NCBI RefSeq assembly: GCF_000484635.1
Contig: NZ_AXVM01000001.1
Span: 372,001 to 436,000, forward strand
Source: Comamonas badia DSM 17552
Lineage (GTDB): Bacteria; Pseudomonadota; Gammaproteobacteria; Burkholderiales; Burkholderiaceae_C
DNA length: 64,000 bases
Reading direction: 5' to 3'
Positions 35,051 to 43,514 of the stretch are shown here, one piece after another. The position numbers and the translations under genes were made by a program. The notes under the pieces were generated by a model that saw only the letters and a list, made by a program, of their open reading frames with translations, did not search any database and was not told the DNA's origin. Position 1 is the stretch's first letter; every line of letters begins with the position of its first letter.

Positions 35051-37747
35051 TCAAAGCGGGTGCACCACCAGCTTGAATTCCGGCTCATCCTCGCAGGGGC
35101 GGACCTCGAAGCCGATGCGGCGCATCAGCTTGAGCATCCTCACGTTGCCGGCGAGCACCAGGCCCTGCATTTCCGACAGCCCCCGGTCGCGCGCCACGTC
35201 CATGATGGCGAGCATCAGCCGTCCGCCCACGCCGCGGTTGGCGAAGTCGTCGGCCACGGTCAGCGCGAATTCGCAGCTGGTGTGGTCCGGGTTGGCCACG
35301 TAGCGCGAGACACCGATGACGCGCTCGACCTGGCTGGCATTGCCCTGTTCGTCCACCACGGTCTCGCGGTGCACCGCCGCCAGCGCCATTTCGCGGTCGT
35401 AGTCGATCAGCGTGAAGCGCGCGAGCATGGTGTCGGGCAATTCCGCCAGCGGCGAGACGAAGCGGAAATAGCGGCTTTCGGACGAGAGCTCGCGCACCAG
35501 CCGCTGCAGCATCTGCCCATCGTCCGGGCGGATCGGGCGCACCAGGAATTCGCCGCCGCCCTGCAGCGGCCAGACCTGCTCGTAGCGCTCGGGGTAGGGC
35601 ATGATCGCCAGGTGCCCGTAGTAGCTGCCGCCCTTGCCGTCGCTGCTGCTCGCAGCCTCGTGCACCACGATGCGCGCATCGACGGCCACCGCGCCGTTCT
35701 CGTCGGTGATGATGGGGTTGATGTCCATCTCGCGCAGCTGCGGCAGCGCGCAGACCATTTCCGATACGCGCAGCAGGATGCGTTCCAGCACCTCCCTGTG
35801 CACCGCGGCCGCGCCATGCCATTCGCCCAGCGTCTCGGCCACGCGCGAGCGGCTGATGAGGCGGCGCGCGAGGAACTGGTTGAGCGGCGGCAGCTCCATC
35901 GCCCGGTCGCGGATCAGTTCGATCATCGTGCCGCCCGCGCCAAAGGTGATCACCGGGCCGAAGGGCTCGTCCGTCACCAGGCCGATGCAGACCTCGCGCC
36001 CGCGGCGCACCTTGGCCATTTTCTGCACCGTCACGCCGTTGATGTGCGCCTGCGGCTGCAGCCGCGCCACGCGCTGCACCATCTCCTCGTAGGCATCGCG
36101 CGCCGCCGCGCCGGTATGCACGTTGAGCACCACGCCGCCCACGTCGGACTTGTGCGTGATGTCCGGCGAATCGATCTTGAGCGCCACCGGAAAACCGATC
36201 TGCGTGGCGATCATCATCGCCTCGCGGCTGCTGCGCGCCAGCAGCGTGTTGGTGACCGGAATCTGGAACGCGGCGAGCAGCGTCTTGGATTCCATCTCGG
36301 TCAGGATGTGGCGGCGTTCGGCCAGCACGCTCTCGATCATCAGGCGCGCGCCCTCGATGTCGGGCTTGCCCATGCCGGTCAGCGGCGGCGGCGTCTGCTG
36401 CAGCAGCTGCTGGTTCTGGTGAAACGATGAAATGTTGCCGAACGCCCCCACGGCCGATTCGGGGGTGCGGAAGGTCGGAATCTGCGCGGCGCGCAGCAGC
36501 TCGCGCGCGGGCAGCACCGAGGCATCGCCCAGCCAGCTGGTAAGCAGCGGCTTGTTCGCCTTCTGCCGCGCATCCACCACCGTCTGCGCCACCGCCGCGG
36601 CGTCGCCGCCCTGCTTGGGCGAATACAGCACCAGCACGCCATCCACCCCGCGATCGCGAAAGGCGGCATCCAGCGCCAGCGTGTAATGCGCCGGCGTGGC
36701 CTGTTCCGAAAGATCCACCAGCTCGGACAGGGTGGCCAGCGGCGGCAGCTGCGGTGCCAGCGCCTGTGCGCTGGCCTCGGACAGCGGCGCCAGGTCGATG
36801 CCGATTTCGTTGGCCCAGTCCGCCGCCAGCACGCCGGGGCCGCCGCCATTGGTGACCACGCACAGGCGGTTGCCCACCGGCCGGTAGCGCGATGCCAGGC
36901 ACTTGACGGCGGAAAACAGCGCCACGAAAGAGCGCACGCGCACCGCGCCGGCGCGGCGCAGCACGGTATCGAACACCTCGTCGCTGCCGACGATGGCGCC
37001 GCTGTGCGTCTGCGCGGCGGCGTTGCCCGCGGGCTTGCGCCCGGCCTTGAGCACCACCACCGGCTTGGCGAACGCCGCCGAACGCAGCGCACTCATGAAG
37101 CCGCGCGCGTTCTGGATGCCCTCCATGTACACCGCGATGCTGTGGGTATGCGGATCGTGCGCGAGGAAATCCAGCGCCTCGGCCAGCCCGACACCGGTAT
37201 GCGGCCCGAGCGAAACCACGCTGGAAAAGCCCACGCCGTTGTTCACCGCCCAGTCCAGCATCGCCGCCACCAGCGCGCCCGATTGGCACACCAGCCCGAG
37301 CGAGCCCTCGCGCGCCAGCGGCCCCATCGCGCTGGCGTTGAACTTGAGCAGTGGCCGCTGCAGGCCAACCGAATTGGGGCCAAGCAGGTACAGGCCCTCG
37401 CGCCGCGCGATCTTGCGCCATTGCTGCGCCTGCTCCGCATCCACGCCGCTGGAAAGCACCAGCGCGCCGCGGCAGCGCGTGCGCCCGGCCAGCGCCAGGG
37501 CGGCCGGCACATCGGCGTCGGGCAAGGCGATCACCGCCAGATCGGCGCGCGCCTGCACCAGGTCGGCCAGCGTGCCGCTGGTGTGCACATCCAGGTACTG
37601 CAGCGTGCCGCCATACGTCTGCGCCTGCAGCGCCTCGTGCAAGGCGCGCGCCTGCGGGGTGAGCCGCTGCGGCGCATTGCGGTCGCCCGCAAAGACGAGC
37701 ACCGAATTCGGCGAGAACAGCGGCGTGAGGTAGTGTTGTTCCATCAT
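35051..37747 (-). CDS. pat: Pat-type protein lysine acetyltransferase (acyl-CoA synthetase-like + GNAT)
   Basis: An 898-residue fusion. The N-terminal part (about 1-700) is an NDP-forming acyl-CoA synthetase-like module: a CoA-binding domain (FSPNSVLVFAGDRN), a ligase domain with QTHSGAIVGSDEVFDTVLRRAG around the family histidine, and an ATP-grasp domain (FPVALKIDSPDITHKSDVGGV). The C-terminal 160 residues are a GNAT acetyltransferase with ANRGVGGRLMLAIMDVARDRG as the acetyl-CoA loop. Proteins of this layout (Pat/YfiQ) acetylate lysines, including those of acetyl-CoA synthetase, which is encoded in this window at 46130. ATG 37747 and 37744 are both possible starts. Confidence 0.9.
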   Translation of the reverse strand: MMEQHYLTPLFSPNSVLVFAGDRNAPQRLTPQARALHEALQAQTYGGTLQYLDVHTSGTLADLVQARADLAVIALPDADVPAALALAGRTRCRGALVLSSGVDAEQAQQWRKIARREGLYLLGPNSVGLQRPLLKFNASAMGPLAREGSLGLVCQSGALVAAMLDWAVNNGVGFSSVVSLGPHTGVGLAEALDFLAHDPHTHSIAVYMEGIQNARGFMSALRSAAFAKPVVVLKAGRKPAGNAAAQTHSGAIVGSDEVFDTVLRRAGAVRVRSFVALFSAVKCLASRYRPVGNRLCVVTNGGGPGVLAADWANEIGIDLAPLSEASAQALAPQLPPLATLSELVDLSEQATPAHYTLALDAAFRDRGVDGVLVLYSPKQGGDAAAVAQTVVDARQKANKPLLTSWLGDASVLPARELLRAAQIPTFRTPESAVGAFGNISSFHQNQQLLQQTPPPLTGMGKPDIEGARLMIESVLAERRHILTEMESKTLLAAFQIPVTNTLLARSSREAMMIATQIGFPVALKIDSPDITHKSDVGGVVLNVHTGAAARDAYEEMVQRVARLQPQAHINGVTVQKMAKVRRGREVCIGLVTDEPFGPVITFGAGGTMIELIRDRAMELPPLNQFLARRLISRSRVAETLGEWHGAAAVHREVLERILLRVSEMVCALPQLREMDINPIITDENGAVAVDARIVVHEAASSSDGKGGSYYGHLAIMPYPERYEQVWPLQGGGEFLVRPIRPDDGQMLQRLVRELSSESRYFRFVSPLAELPDTMLARFTLIDYDREMALAAVHRETVVDEQGNASQVERVIGVSRYVANPDHTSCEFALTVADDFANRGVGGRLMLAIMDVARDRGLSEMQGLVLAGNVRMLKLMRRIGFEVRPCEDEPEFKLVVHPL

Positions 37748-37856
37748 GGCGGCAAGCGCGCGGCGCGCACCCTGGCCTGTCGGCAGGGCGGCGCATGCAG
37801 CGCGAACACGAAAACGCTCGATTGTGCGGGAGTTGGCAAGCCCGGGGGGCGGATTT

Positions 37857-38042
37857 TTACTGCCCGCCGCCGGGTTCCGTGCCTGCGCCTGGCGCTGCAG
37901 CCTGCGCCTGTGCGCCCTCGGGGGCGGCATCCGCCTGCGGCTCCGAGCCGCGCGCGAGCTTGCGCTGCAGCTTCTCTTCCTTCTTCTTTTTCTTTTCCAG
38001 TTCACGCTGGCGCTTTTCGAACGAATAGTTGGGTTTTGCCAC
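37857..38042 (-). CDS. Small lysine-rich conserved hypothetical protein
   Basis: A 61-residue protein. The first 35 residues (MAKPNYSFEKRQRELEKKK and more lysines, ending ARGSEP) are highly charged and probably a single helix; the tail is alanine/proline/glutamine-rich and likely disordered. I have seen this MAKPNYSFEKRQREL start in other Burkholderiales as a conserved hypothetical. The function is unknown; nucleic acid or ribosome binding would be compatible with its charge. Confidence 0.65.
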   Translation of the reverse strand: MAKPNYSFEKRQRELEKKKKKEEKLQRKLARGSEPQADAAPEGAQAQAAAPGAGTEPGGGQ

Positions 38043-38239
38043 TGGTTTCCTTCTCGATGTTCCAAGACAGCCGCACCCGCCTGCCGCATTTCAGCGCGGC
38101 CCGGCACGATTCGGCTCGGCCCCATTGTCCCCGGGAAACACCCAGCGGTCGCCCTTCAGCCACCGCAAGCGCTGTGCGCGGCAGGCCGGCGGCGCGCAAT
38201 CTGCCCCACCACGGCCTCTTGAATAGGCAACCAAATACG

Positions 38240-38286
38240 CCCCAAACCCTTTTCTATCAAGGGCTGACAGCTATCTTTAATCAAAT
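38240..38286 (-). repeat. Comamonad mosaic repeat fragment downstream of acyl-CoA synthetase gene
   Basis: CTATCAAGGGCTGACAGCTAT and the following TTTAATCAAATTC are the reverse-strand form of the mosaic repeat (core ATAGCT, TTGAT). The region from 38043 to 38239 between the two minus-strand genes shows no coding sequence. Confidence 0.45.
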
Positions 38287-39843
38287 TCAAACCAACTGCT
38301 CGCGCAGCCGGCGCTTGAGCACCTTGCCGCTGGGGTTCTTGGGCAGCTGGTCCGCAAAGACCACGCGCTTGGGCGCCTTGAAGCCCGCCATGTGCGCGCT
38401 GCAATGCGCGATTACCTCGGCTTCGGTCAGCGCCTGCCCCTGCTTGACGATAACCACGGCGGTCACCGCCTCGACCCATTTCGGGTCGGGCAGGCCGACC
38501 ACCGCCACCTCGCTGACCTGCGGCAGGCGGTAGATCATTTCCTCGACCTCGCGGCTGGCGACGTTCTCGCCGCCGCTCTTGATCATGTCCTTCTTGCGGT
38601 CGACGACGGTGATGTAGCCCTCTTCGTCGATCACGCCCAGGTCACCGCTGTGAAACCAGCCTCCCTCGAACGCCGCCTGCGTGCGCGCGTCGTCGTGGAA
38701 ATAGCCCAGCATCAGGTGCGGCGAGCGGTGCACGATCTCGCCCACCTGGCCCGGCGCCACATCGCGCATGGCATCGTCGACGACGCGCGTCTGCACGTTG
38801 ATGACCGCGCGGCCGGCCGAGCCGGGCTTGCGCAGCTGGTCATCCGGCCCGAGCAGGGTCGCCAGCGGCGCAATCTCGGTCTGGCCGTAGAGGTTCCACA
38901 GGCGCACCGAGGGCAGGCGCTCGGCGATTTCCCTGAGCACCGCCACCGGCATGATGGATGCGCCGTAATAGCCCTTGGCCAGCCGGTGCAGCCTGGCCGG
39001 ATCAAACAGCGGCGAGCGCAGCAGCGCAATCCACACCGTCGGCGGCGCGAAGAAGCTGGTGATGCCGTGCTGCTGCAGCAGCGCCAGCAGGTTGTCCGGC
39101 GTGGGCCTGGCGGTGATGAGGTTGGTGCTGCCCACATACACCGCCGGACCGAAGAACACATCCAGCTGCGCGCAGTGGTACAGCGGCAGCGCGTGCAGCA
39201 TCACATCGGCCTGCGCAATCTCGGCATCGATGACGCAGCTCACGTACTGCCACAACACGGCATCGTGCGTCAGCATGGCGCCCTTGGGGCTGGATTCCGT
39301 GCCGCTGGTGTAGACGATCTGCGCCACATCGGTGCTCGCCAGCCGCGGCTCCGCCAGCGCATCGGTGCAGGCGGCCAGCGCATGGAAATCGTGCATGCCG
39401 GCCACCGGCTCGCTCGCCTCTTCGGAAGGCAGCCAGATGAACTGCTCTACCAGCGTATCCAGCCGCGCCGCCTCTTGCGCCAGCGCCGCCAGGCCGCTGT
39501 CGGTGGCCAGCATCCTCGCGCCCGCATGGCGCAGGATGAACGCCACCTCATCGGCCTTGAGCATGAAGTTGATCGGCACCAGCACCGCACCGCGGCGCGC
39601 CAGCGCAAAGCGCAGCGCCGCAAAGCCGTGCGAATTGCGCGCCAGCACCGCCACCTTGTCGCCCTCGGCCACGCCGATGCGCGCCAGCCCCGCCGCCAGG
39701 CGCGAAACCAGCGCGTCGAACTCGGCGTAGGTCCAGCGCGTGTCGCCGCAGAGGATGCCCACCTTGTTCGGCAGGCGCAGCGCGGTGCGGCGCAGGATGT
39801 CGGCGATGGACTGGCGGCGGACAGCGGGGGAAATGGCACTCAT
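38287..39843 (-). CDS. AMP-forming acyl-CoA synthetase (long/medium chain)
   Basis: A 518-residue adenylate-forming ligase that activates a carboxylic acid to acyl-CoA. The P-loop-like motif A3 is YTSGTESSPKGAML (about residues 172-185), followed by LWNLYGQTEIAPLA (about 318), the ATP-binding HSGDLGVIDEEGYITVVDRKKDMI (about 400) and the catalytic lysine in PKNPSGKVLKRRLRE at the C-terminus. The substrate is not certain; medium or long-chain fatty acids or aromatic acids are possible. It stands alone, on the same strand as waaA upstream but separated by about 110 bases with no gene. Confidence 0.88.
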   Translation of the reverse strand: MSAISPAVRRQSIADILRRTALRLPNKVGILCGDTRWTYAEFDALVSRLAAGLARIGVAEGDKVAVLARNSHGFAALRFALARRGAVLVPINFMLKADEVAFILRHAGARMLATDSGLAALAQEAARLDTLVEQFIWLPSEEASEPVAGMHDFHALAACTDALAEPRLASTDVAQIVYTSGTESSPKGAMLTHDAVLWQYVSCVIDAEIAQADVMLHALPLYHCAQLDVFFGPAVYVGSTNLITARPTPDNLLALLQQHGITSFFAPPTVWIALLRSPLFDPARLHRLAKGYYGASIMPVAVLREIAERLPSVRLWNLYGQTEIAPLATLLGPDDQLRKPGSAGRAVINVQTRVVDDAMRDVAPGQVGEIVHRSPHLMLGYFHDDARTQAAFEGGWFHSGDLGVIDEEGYITVVDRKKDMIKSGGENVASREVEEMIYRLPQVSEVAVVGLPDPKWVEAVTAVVIVKQGQALTEAEVIAHCSAHMAGFKAPKRVVFADQLPKNPSGKVLKRRLREQLV

Positions 39844-39952
39844 GGCAAGAGTCTCCTGTGGTTATCGAATGGTGAAAAATATACGCTCGCCATGCCTCTT
39901 GCCCAAGCTCCACAAAGCCGGCAGCAGCCGAACACCCATTTGGGGCGTCCGT

Positions 39953-41284
39953 TCACCTCCCGTCAGAGCGAATCCCGCTTGCAATGGCCGTCGCAGTCTT
40001 TTGCGCAGCCCCTCGGTGCTGCGCAATGAACGCAGCGCAGCACTGCACCATCTGCCGACGCCGTGCGCCGCCTTGCGCCAGGGCCAGCGCCTGGTCGACC
40101 GCGGCCCCCATGTCCGCCACACGCAGCGCAGCCCCGGCCTGCACCGCGCCCTCGGCGGCCTCGGCGAAGTTGAAGGTGTGCGGCCCGAGCAGCACCGGAC
40201 AGCCGCAGGCGATGGCCTCGATCAGGTTCTGCCCGCCCAGCGGCGCAAAGCTGCCGCCCAGCAGCGCGGCATCCGAAAGGCCGTAGTACAGCGCCATTTC
40301 CCCGAGCGAATCGCCGAGCCAGACATCCGCTGCCTCTGGCGTATCGCTCCACTGGCTGCGGTGCGAGACGCTCAGGCCGGCTGCCGCGCACAGTTGCGCC
40401 ACCTCGTCAAAGCGCTGCGGATGGCGGGGAACGATCAGCCATTGCACAGGCGGTGCTGCATCCTCTGAATTGATAGCTGCTTGCGCATACCCTGTATGCG
40501 TTAATGGCCATTTTTGCTTGAAATTTTCCAGCCACAACGCCTCTTCCCCTTCGCGGGAGCTGGCCAGCATGACGACAGGGCAATGTTGCGCGGCACGCCA
40601 GGCCCGCCCCTGCGCGAGCAAGGCCGCATCGGGTTGGGCATCGAATTTCAGATTGCCGAACACACCGGCCACCGGCGCGCCCAGGCTGCGCAGGCGCGCG
40701 GCGTCCTGGTCGCTCTGCGCCCAGACCGCCGACAGCGCCGCATAGGCCGGGCGCGACAGCCACGCCAGCCGCCGGGCGCCGCGCCAGGATTTTTCATTGA
40801 GCCGCGCGTTGGCGAGCACCAGCGGCACGGCTTGCTGGACGCACCCCGCCACCAGATTGGGCCAGATCTCCGTCTCCATCAGCACGCCGATGGCCGGGTG
40901 AAAATGCAGCAGAAAGCGCCGTACCGCGCCGGGCGTATCCCAGGGCAGCCAGGCCTGCATGTCGCCGGGCTGCAGCAGCCTGGCGCCCTCGGCCCGCCCC
41001 GTGGCGGTGCCGTGCGTGAGCAGCAGGCGCATGCCGGGGAGTTGCTCGCGCAAGGCTTTGACCAGGATGGCGGCGGCGCGTGTTTCACCCAGCGACACCG
41101 CATGCAGCCAGACCAGCGGACCGGCGCCCTCTTGTGCCGGTGCGCCGTAATGGCCAAAGCGCTCTGGGATGGCGACGCCATAGCCCGGCTCGGCCCGCGC
41201 ACGGCGGCGCAGCTTGCGCCTGAGCAGCGGAATCGCCAGCCACGCCAGCAGGCTGTAGCAGGCCAGCGCCAGGCGCTGCATCAC
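39953..41284 (-). CDS. waaA: 3-deoxy-D-manno-octulosonic acid (KDO) transferase
   Basis: A 443-residue glycosyltransferase (GT30) that adds KDO to lipid A at the cytoplasmic side of the inner membrane. It has an N-terminal membrane helix, then PLVWLHAVSLGETRAA (about 54-69), GVLMETEIWPNL (about 130) and LLGGSFAPLGGQNLIEAIACGCPVLLGPHTFNF (about 340-372), all typical of WaaA. Residues about 253-271 (KQKWPLTHTGYAQAAINSE) are encoded by a mosaic repeat inserted in frame between the two Rossmann domains. The gene follows the phosphomannomutase gene by 4 bases. Confidence 0.93.
   Translation of the reverse strand: MMQRLALACYSLLAWLAIPLLRRKLRRRARAEPGYGVAIPERFGHYGAPAQEGAGPLVWLHAVSLGETRAAAILVKALREQLPGMRLLLTHGTATGRAEGARLLQPGDMQAWLPWDTPGAVRRFLLHFHPAIGVLMETEIWPNLVAGCVQQAVPLVLANARLNEKSWRGARRLAWLSRPAYAALSAVWAQSDQDAARLRSLGAPVAGVFGNLKFDAQPDAALLAQGRAWRAAQHCPVVMLASSREGEEALWLENFKQKWPLTHTGYAQAAINSEDAAPPVQWLIVPRHPQRFDEVAQLCAAAGLSVSHRSQWSDTPEAADVWLGDSLGEMALYYGLSDAALLGGSFAPLGGQNLIEAIACGCPVLLGPHTFNFAEAAEGAVQAGAALRVADMGAAVDQALALAQGGARRRQMVQCCAAFIAQHRGAAQKTATAIASGIRSDGR
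40469..40526 (-). repeat. Comamonad mosaic repeat in frame within waaA
   Basis: On the plus strand it reads TTGATAGCTGCTTGCGCATA, CCCTGTATGCG and GGCCATTTTTGCTTGAAATTT, the fullest copy of the mosaic repeat in this window. It has been absorbed into the waaA reading frame without a stop codon. Confidence 0.75.
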
Positions 41285-41288
41285 TTGC

Positions 41289-42677
41289 TCAATGCGCGGC
41301 GGCGCCCAGGGTCGCGCCGGGCTTCACGCGTTGCAGCAGCGCCAGCATCTCGGCGCGGATGCGCTGCAGCGCCGCATCCGTCTGCCCCTCGAAGCGCAGC
41401 ACCAGCACCGGCGTAGTGTTGCTCGCGCGGATCAGGCCGAAGCCATCGGGCCAATCGACGCGCAGGCCGTCGATGGTGCTGATCTGCGCGGGGGCCGCGA
41501 AGGCTTGCGGCGCCAGCGCCTGCAGTTCGGCCGCCAGGCGGTGCGGCTCTCCCTCTGCGCAGGCGACGTTCAGCTCGGGTGTGCTGTGGCTGGTGGGCAG
41601 CGCTTCGAGCACGGCGCCTGGGTCACTGCTGCGGCTCAGGATTTCCAGCAATCGGGCGCCCGCATAAGTGCCGTCGTCAAAGCCGAACCAGCGCTCCTTG
41701 AAGAAGATATGCCCGCTCATCTCGCCGCCCAGCGGGGAATTCACCTCTTTCATCTTCGCCTTGACCAGCGAATGCCCGGTCTTGAACATCAGCGCCACGC
41801 CGCCCGCCGCCTCAATCGCGGGCGCCAGGCGCTGCGAGCATTTCACGTCGTAGACGATGGTGCCGCCCGGCACGCGCGCAAGCACGTCTTGCGCGAACAG
41901 CATCAGCTGCCGGTCCGGGAAAATATTCTGCCCCGAGCGCGTGACTATGCCCAGTCGGTCGCCATCGCCATCAAACGCCAGCCCCAGATCGGCATCGCCC
42001 GCCTGCAGCGCCGCCATCAGGTCGCGCAGGTTTTCGGGCTTGCTCGGGTCCGGGTGGTGGTTGGGAAAATTGCCATCCACTTCAGAGAACAATTCCGTCA
42101 CCTCGCAGCCCAGCGCGCGGAAGATGCCGGGCGCGGACGCCCCCGCCACGCCATTGCCGCAATCGACCACGATCTTCATCGGCCGCGCGAGCTTGACGTC
42201 GCCGGTGATGCGCTGCACATAGGCAGGCAATACATCAGCCTGACGCACCGAACCACGGGCCACCTCGGGCCACTGCTCCGCTTCGATCGCCAGCCGCAGC
42301 GCCTGAATCTCATCGCCGTAAATCGCACGCCCCGCCAGCACCATCTTGAAGCCGTTGTGATCGCGCGGGTTGTGGCTGCCGGTCACCTGGATGCCGCTCT
42401 CGCACAGCGTGCTGGCGGCAAAGTACAGCATGGGCGTGGTGCACAGCCCGATGTCGATCACGTCCACGCCGGCCTGCAGCAGCCCCTCGGTCAGCGCCGC
42501 CACCAGCGCGGGGCCGGAGAGCCGCCCGTCACGCCCCACCGCCACCGTGCGCTGGCCGGCCGCCCGCGCAGCGCAGCCAAACGCACGGCCCACCGCCTGC
42601 GCCACCGCTTCGGTGAGCATGGCAGGCACTACGCCGCGAATGTCATAGGCCTTGAAAATCGACGCTGCTAGCTGCAC
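41289..42677 (-). CDS. Phosphomannomutase/phosphoglucomutase
   Basis: A 462-residue alpha-D-phosphohexomutase (AlgC/PMM-PGM type) that interconverts 1- and 6-phosphates of mannose and glucose for polysaccharide and lipopolysaccharide synthesis. It begins SIFKAYDIRGV; the phosphoserine loop is VTGSHNPRDHNGFK (about residues 96-109), the metal loop DLGLAFDGDGDRLGI (about 227-241), the sugar loop GEMSGHIFF (about 310) and the phosphate loop RASNTTPVLVLRFEG (about 417). The length matches AlgC. GTG 42677, preceded by GTGGGG, gives the family N-terminus; frames further upstream run into a mosaic repeat. Confidence 0.9.
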   Translation of the reverse strand: MQLAASIFKAYDIRGVVPAMLTEAVAQAVGRAFGCAARAAGQRTVAVGRDGRLSGPALVAALTEGLLQAGVDVIDIGLCTTPMLYFAASTLCESGIQVTGSHNPRDHNGFKMVLAGRAIYGDEIQALRLAIEAEQWPEVARGSVRQADVLPAYVQRITGDVKLARPMKIVVDCGNGVAGASAPGIFRALGCEVTELFSEVDGNFPNHHPDPSKPENLRDLMAALQAGDADLGLAFDGDGDRLGIVTRSGQNIFPDRQLMLFAQDVLARVPGGTIVYDVKCSQRLAPAIEAAGGVALMFKTGHSLVKAKMKEVNSPLGGEMSGHIFFKERWFGFDDGTYAGARLLEILSRSSDPGAVLEALPTSHSTPELNVACAEGEPHRLAAELQALAPQAFAAPAQISTIDGLRVDWPDGFGLIRASNTTPVLVLRFEGQTDAALQRIRAEMLALLQRVKPGATLGAAAH

Positions 42678-42732
42678 GGATACCCCACTGACAGAACTCA
42701 AGGGAAGCCATTGTAGGGAGCGGGCTGTTCCC

Positions 42733-42755
42733 TTCTTGATAGCTGTCGGCGCACG
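42733..42755 (+). repeat. Partial comamonad mosaic repeat
   Basis: CTTGATAGCTGTCGGCGCACG is a short copy of the mosaic repeat in the gap between the divergent phosphomannomutase and norC genes. Confidence 0.45.
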
Positions 42756-42791
42756 CACCACGCAACGCGGCACCGCAATGCACGCGAATGT

Positions 42792-42805
42792 TTGCGCTAC
42801 ATCAA
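42792..42805. promoter_or_regulatory. FNR/DNR-type box upstream of norC
   Basis: TTGCGCTACATCAA matches the FNR/DNR consensus TTGAT-N4-ATCAA with two mismatches in the left half. It lies 100 bases before the norC start. Regulators of this family switch on nitric oxide reductase genes in response to low oxygen and nitric oxide, so the site makes sense here. Confidence 0.55.
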
Positions 42806-42904
42806 GAGAAGCGGCTGAAAGACACTGATGGCAGCCGGTTCTTGATGGACAGACGCGTTGCGCGCTCTCAGAATGAATAGCGTCAACCCAAGCGTGAGAT
42901 TTCC

Positions 42905-43501
42905 ATGGACTTTCAGGATCCTCTGTTCTGGCGCGCCGGTGCGGTCTCCACCACGCTCGTGATGCTGATCGTGCTGGCGTTTCTCTCCATCGACAGCATG
43001 CGCTACGTCACCGCCGGCGGCATCAACGTGCCGCACTACGACGTGATCAACCAGGCGATTGACTACAAGTACGACTGGTCGCGCAGTGCGGATGTTCCAG
43101 TCATCGGCGGGGATGAGCCGCTGTTTGGCAAGAAGGTCAGCCGCGAAGAGGCCGAGCAGATCATGCACAAGGGCAAGCTGGTCATCCAGACGCGCAACTG
43201 CATGAACTGCCACACCATCTTCGGCAACGGCGCCTACTACGGCCCGGACCTGACCAAGGCGTGGCTGGACCCGGCGTGGGACCAGATCTGGATACCCGCC
43301 ACCGGCAAGGCCACCAAGGAAGAAGCCATGGCCGAATTCCTCATGCATCCCGACAAATACCCGACCTGGCGCCGGCAGATGCCCAACCTCAAGATCACCG
43401 AAGAAGAGGCGCGCGCCACCGTCGCCTACCTGAAGTGGATCGCCGCCATCGACACCAACGGCTTCCCGTCCGGCTTCGGCCGCATGGCCCCGCAACGCTG
43501 A
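42905..43501 (+). CDS. norC: Nitric oxide reductase cytochrome c subunit
   Basis: A 198-residue membrane-anchored monoheme cytochrome. An N-terminal helix (AGAVSTTLVMLIVLAFLSI) is followed by the periplasmic domain with the heme-binding site CMNCH at residues 99-103 and FGNGAYYGPDLTKAWLDPAWDQ, characteristic of NorC. It passes electrons to NorB. It is longer than classic NorC (about 150 residues), mainly because of about 45 residues between the helix and the heme motif. Thirteen bases separate it from norB. A FNR/DNR-type box is found upstream. Confidence 0.93.
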   Translation: MDFQDPLFWRAGAVSTTLVMLIVLAFLSIDSMRYVTAGGINVPHYDVINQAIDYKYDWSRSADVPVIGGDEPLFGKKVSREEAEQIMHKGKLVIQTRNCMNCHTIFGNGAYYGPDLTKAWLDPAWDQIWIPATGKATKEEAMAEFLMHPDKYPTWRRQMPNLKITEEEARATVAYLKWIAAIDTNGFPSGFGRMAPQR

Positions 43502-43514
43502 AAGGACCCGCGCC

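Noticed and set aside
35060-36430. A 456-residue plus-strand frame opposite pat
   Set aside because: Histidine/arginine-rich antisense shadow with no recognisable domain.
38392-40029. A 545-residue plus-strand frame opposite the acyl-CoA synthetase gene
   Set aside because: Low-complexity composition typical of antisense frames in GC-rich DNA; the minus-strand enzyme has all its motifs.
42826-42850. Possible sigma-54 promoter (TGGCAG...TTGAT) upstream of norC
   Set aside because: The -12 element lacks the GC pair and the spacing does not fit. The FNR/DNR-type box is a better explanation, and no NorR gene is adjacent.
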